Source of the DNA: Polytrichum commune
Lineage: Eukaryota > Streptophyta > Polytrichopsida > Polytrichales > Polytrichaceae
NCBI GenBank assembly: GCA_950295325.1
Contig: OX485808.1
Coordinates: forward strand, 13,024,501 to 13,088,500
Length of the DNA stretch: 64,000 nt
Reading direction: 5' to 3'
Under the pieces are notes generated by a model. It had not been told where the DNA came from. It did no database searches and was given only the letters and a program-made list of their open reading frames with translations. Within the stretch, counting starts at the first letter, position 1. The number at the start of each line of letters is the position of its first letter. Positions 59,671 through 64,000 of this stretch are shown here, piece by piece. Made by a program: the position numbers and the translations under genes.

Positions 59671-62600
59671 CAATTCTTACACTCCTAATGACTCTTAAAC
59701 CAAATCTTCTCTCTTTTGACTCTTTTTACTGGCCTCCTATTTGTTGCTCCCTATTGTTGGAGTTGCTTTCCGGCAAGACATAGGTGACAATCAATTTAAT
59801 AATCATAAAGTTGTTGTTAGACACATTTTTACCATGTAGGGAGGATTTTCTATCCATATGTGTGATAATACCTCTACTAACCTTCCACTTCCTTAACCTT
59901 CTTATTTCTTGAAGAGGCATCCTTGCGAGTTGCGACACTCCTAAACTTAACATTTTCTCTTCATTTTTCACTCCTCTTTATGAGGTAGTTTCCTTCTCAT
60001 TATAACTTTCAACACAATGTGGTTATTGCAGACTCGCAAGTATAATAGTTGCACTCTATTTCCATAACAACTACATTAGTATATATATCTCATAGATATA
60101 ACAACTTATAGTCTATTTTGGGCACATCACATTAGTGTATATATATCACTCAAGAACTTACAGCAATAACATCATGTAATATACCTGTCAAATTCAAGAA
60201 GTTCAAAGATATTTGTGCATTGATTTGCAGTGTTGTTCCCTGGGTGTCTTGGAAAGTAAGGTATCAATTAGTCTTCAGATAAAATACTGGATATGATATA
60301 CAATTTGGTCAAGTCCTTTGGAACTACCTGCTAGATGTAGGATTAAATGGGGCCAACTTCTGGCTACCTAATGAGAAAACTCCTAATATTACAAAATCTA
60401 ACTTTTTGACTCATTTGATGTATCCTGGGAGGCCAAAGGTCTTATTCGTGTTATAAAGAGTTAGGCAACGTGGATAGGTCCGAATCCTCCTATGGGTTTG
60501 TTTTTATTGAAGTTAGTGACTTGGCTTTGGAAGGGCCTTGTCACTTGATGTTCCTTCCTGATTACATTTTGCAATGGAAGGCTTCATTTACACCAAAATA
60601 CAATAGATTGGCTACAACAACAATTTGGATTCACTAATCATCTTGTACTAATCACTTGTTCAGTCTCCTATGAGTTTTAAATCCACAAACCATTCACCAA
60701 CTACACAAAGGCTCAATTTTGCAGGAAACTAAACACTCCCCCCCCCCCTCCTCTCACATGCTCATGGAGCTCAACACATATTTACTTGCTTGGACTTAAA
60801 CCAACCAAAATCCTTCCTTGGGAGTGGCACCAAAATGTAGTTCAGATTTTTGGATATGACAAAACCCATGGAGACACTCATGGAAGACTTAAAAGGTGAT
60901 CTTTATGTTGTTTAGGTGTCTCAAATAAGTTTATCAGGGCAATTTTAGGTTCATTTCAAGTTATTTAGGATTATGGGTGGACAATTCATACTTCAAGTAT
61001 AAAGGTTTAGAAGCCTCTCAACCACAGTACATGCATTTGGTGACATCCTCTCAATCTCACACTATTTTACCTAGGCAACATTTTGGCAGTGAGTTCATTT
61101 TAATTGGACATTGAGCAATGCACAAACGTAAGCACAACCATCATAAATAGTTTTACATGTGGAACCTATTTTGTCGCTTTTACCAAAGCCAAGGGCACTT
61201 TGTTGTATTCGATTTTCTCATGTTAATTGGAATTTTTAATGTGATTTGATAGTGTAGTGCAATCACCCTTCCAAGGTTTCCAATTCTCCTTTATTAATAT
61301 TGCATTTTAATTAAGTTGTCATAGTATGGTTTTTATTTATTTAACTCCAATCATAAGTGATAGGTATCCATTGTTGGAGTCCCGATGCTGCAACTCCACC
61401 ACAACCAACATGGGTTCAATTCTTTAACACACGAATGTATGACCGACCGGGTTCTACTTTTCTAGGCTATGGTGGGTAAGAACAATTAGCACTATAAATT
61501 TAAAGATTATAGCTGGAACACCAAAGGTCGTACTATTGACTTTTCAAAAGGCTTTCCATCTATATTCCTCTTCAGCTAAATCCCAAGTGTAAATGCCTTT
61601 CTTCGTAGAATTTTTACTTAATTATGCAGACAATTCACCTAGTTTGACAACTCATGACCTGTAATTATATTTGGTTTGCAATCACCCACACCACGGGAAA
61701 TCTTATCATCACATTGAACCTATCACAAACTATTGAATGATTCCAATGTATACTCCCAATGCCATCTAAATGGTCAAAATTTATTCAATAAAAATTTATC
61801 AATTTACTCCAAAATCTCCACATTATTCTGCATCACTCACAAAGGAAATAATATGAAGAAACAATTGGATCAACATCAATTTGATGACCTTAAACTATTT
61901 CTAACAATGGTCGAAGTAATTCTAAGGTGAATATCTCGCCCAACAAGCAAAATCCTTAGAACTTCATATGCTAGCTAAGAATTTACGACAGATGTTTAGT
62001 ACTAAGTCAAAATTCTCCTCAGCAAGGAGAAAAAAATTCCCTATTTATACCAGACAATTACCGTGTGTTGTATTTAGAACTTGAGATTACCTTTGAGTTG
62101 TTTGAAGTTGGAGATGTTTGTTAGCAAGACGTGTGGGTTTGCTCTTACATTGGGCATGCTTCATACTCTCTCATAATCAATGTAAGCATATTCCTAAGAA
62201 GTGTCACTAGAAAAAGTACCACAACGATGTAAAATACCATATGACACTAAATAAAATATTTGGTGCACTCTTTCACTTTGAAAATCTCAAAATTATTATG
62301 GTTAGCAATCGACAAGGGGTTCCACAAAGCATGTCTTGTTGGAATTATGCATGCAAAAAAAATAGAGGGGGTTCAAAGTCTAATTGATGGTTAACCCAAA
62401 ACTAGTAGAAAAACCTTATAACAAAGTGGGGGACATTTCAAAATTATCGAGTCCATGTTGACATGCAAGAACTTAAAAGGTTGGTTTTAGCATGCTCTAC
62501 TTTTCATAGTTCCATGTTGAACCGTTTCAAGCAAGGTTAAAGCACCTTACAACCGAGTGTGGTTGGGAAATACAAACCCAAAGCTCACGTGCTTGCTCAT

Positions 62601-63495
62601 GCAACAAGATACTATTGCATACGAGTGCACCTCTCATTCATCCAACTTTGACACCCTTAACTAGTACGAAGCCTGGAGGTGATTGGTTTTGAGTTAATTT
62701 GACACCGAAATTAGCTTCAAAGACCCCAAATTAAACAAATCCAAGTCATCAGAGATGAACTTGCCAACAACATATAAAATAAGGTGTGAAGATTTATTTC
62801 CACCGGATGCGAGATACCTACGTTTGTATGCAACAATTCCCTCTCGCCACTTGTCCTTTGCTTAGTATCATCCAAAAGAAGAAAAAAAAAAGTGGTGGGC
62901 CTAGTATCATGCAAAGTGCCAAATGGCCATGCACCTTTAATGGAAAAGTAGTCGGTAGTCCAATACTCCCCCCCCTTTTACGGGTCGTAAATTTGAACCT
63001 CGTGGCCACACATGTGTACTAGTATAAAATGCCACTCCATGATCACTCCATCATGGTGTGGTGTGGACTCGAGGGGACCCATCATACTCATATTCTATTG
63101 GCCCTCCAACCTCATTTATTTTTATTTTTATAAGGGCAAAGTGTGATTCCGGTTGGTACCGGAACATGTCACCCGGAGACGGCCATGGTTGAATGGGCGT
63201 GTTGCTTGGTTGGCACTTCTTGGGAGGGGAGGTGGCCGGCTCCTAAATCCGGGTCGAAACTTTGTTGTTGCGGTCAAGGAATTCCGTTATTGCATGACCG
63301 CTCTTTAGGGCTTTTGAGGCCATGATTGGGCCGTGGTCGAGTTTTCTTGCTTGTGTTTTGTTTGTTTCCGTGTGTGCTTTTTCCTCCTCTTCTTCTTGTT
63401 CTCCTTGTTTTGTCGAAGCCCTAAAAAACAAAGAATGTTAGGCTTTCTTCGCAAATACTCGAGTCGGGCTTGGTACTTACATTGGTTATGGACTA
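59671..63495. other. Intergenic; possible second LINE ORF1 scrap
   Basis: A frame at about 60515-60635 reads LALEGPCHLMFLPDYILQWK and then FTPKYNRLATTTIWIH. This resembles the DUF4283 region of plant L1 ORF1, but no second motif supports it. Positions 62190-62260 repeat part of the 42448-type element. Poly-C runs lie at 60739 and 62968. Otherwise nothing was recognised. Confidence 0.35.
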
Positions 63496-63720
63496 CATTG
63501 ATTATCCCGATTAGTGCGTGTTACTAGTCGGAGTTCTGCAGTGTAATAATGTCTCACTCAAGAGTTCAAGAGCTCGATTCCTACTAACGATAGTTCAATA
63601 AGTTGTTCGGATACTATAGAACATAAATAACTTTGTTTGGTAAAATGTGACAATCTCATTAAATAGTTATAGCACCGCGTAACTTCGAATAGTAATGCGG
63701 ATTAATTGGGATAATCAAAG
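63496..63720. mobile_element. TA-flanked MITE (225 bp)
   Basis: Ends CATTGATTATCCCGATTAGT and inverse of CTTTGATTATCCCAATTAAT, continuing through GTTACTA-TCGGAGTT / ATTCGAAGTTACG. TA lies on both sides. Close in length and sequence to 45807-46028. Confidence 0.82.
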
Positions 63721-64000
63721 TAGGTAAGGGTTGGTTACTAGACATAACCATTTTGGCACCCGCTCTTCAGATCTAGACCCTTCAATCTCCAAGATCGAAG
63801 ACCTAGATTGAGGACATGGGAGGGAGAAGATTATGCTATGGGGAACTCATCCTCTTACCCAACTGGGTATGCCACCTCGTGTGACAAATGGTTATGGTTA
63901 ATATAATTGTGGCCCATGTTGTGGTTAGATAAATAAATTAAAATTAAAAAATTAAAAAATCTGAAAGAAATGAGTGTCCAAGTTTCAACTTTGAAAGGTT
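63721..64000. other. Window end; nothing recognised
   Basis: AT-rich sequence with an AAATTAAAAT-type patch near 63930. No gene or transposon end was seen. Confidence 0.5.

Noticed and set aside
1-64000. tRNA, rRNA, organelle inserts and CRISPR-like arrays
   Set aside because: I looked for T-loop and anticodon-arm patterns, rRNA landmarks and spaced short repeats and found none that were convincing.

Overview
This is a nuclear stretch of a land-plant genome. It is AT-rich, sparse in genes and heavily layered with transposons. Three things point to a plant: a coiled-coil NB-ARC LRR immune receptor, an AP2/ERF DNA-binding domain, and a six-exon ACT-repeat (ACR9/ACR10-type) gene with GT-AG introns of 250-440 bp. 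The receptor is intronless in its coding part and starts MADPI-, like the MAEPL-type starts reported for non-flowering plants. The AP2 domain is also divergent. I therefore lean towards a non-seed plant (bryophyte or similar), but the species cannot be fixed from this window.

Only two loci look like intact protein genes. (1) 10568-14899 (+) is a giant CC-NB-ARC-LRR receptor whose C-terminal half is 34 head-to-tail LRRs, 33 of them exactly 24 residues long. (2) 29277-32287 (-) is a 428-residue protein with four ACT domains, which I reconstructed exon by exon. A third locus, 21479-23272 (+), carries a good AP2 domain inside a long reading frame broken by TAG and TGA codons and one frameshift. 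It is most likely a decaying AP2/ERF gene. Every one of its stops can be explained by a single C-to-T change.

Most of the rest is mobile DNA. On the minus strand lie two copies of a non-LTR retrotransposon with an RNase H domain (about 15.9-20.9 kb and 34.8-39.8 kb). The first is split by a 949-bp solo LTR, the second by a 436-bp repeat block. That block recurs inside a Stowaway-like element at 8.1-8.8 kb. An L1-type LINE relic (DUF4283-like region, CCHC knuckle, endonuclease, reverse transcriptase) runs on the plus strand from about 55.0 to 59.1 kb. Small DNA elements with readable ends include a pogo-like deletion derivative (47351-47989, TA flanks), hAT-type MITEs with exact 8-bp target duplications (44928-45338 and 56458-56683), and a family of TA-flanked MITEs (42.4, 45.8, 48.7, 52.4 and 63.5 kb). 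Two of the TA-flanked MITEs sit at the same site inside copies of the hAT-type MITE.

The remaining gaps hold tandem duplications, a 44-bp minisatellite, microsatellites, many long poly-C/poly-G runs, and sequence in which I see nothing. The genes show no shared pathway. I found no convincing new multi-gene system. The strongest leads are the LRR array, the nested MITE architecture and the TAG/TGA decay signature.
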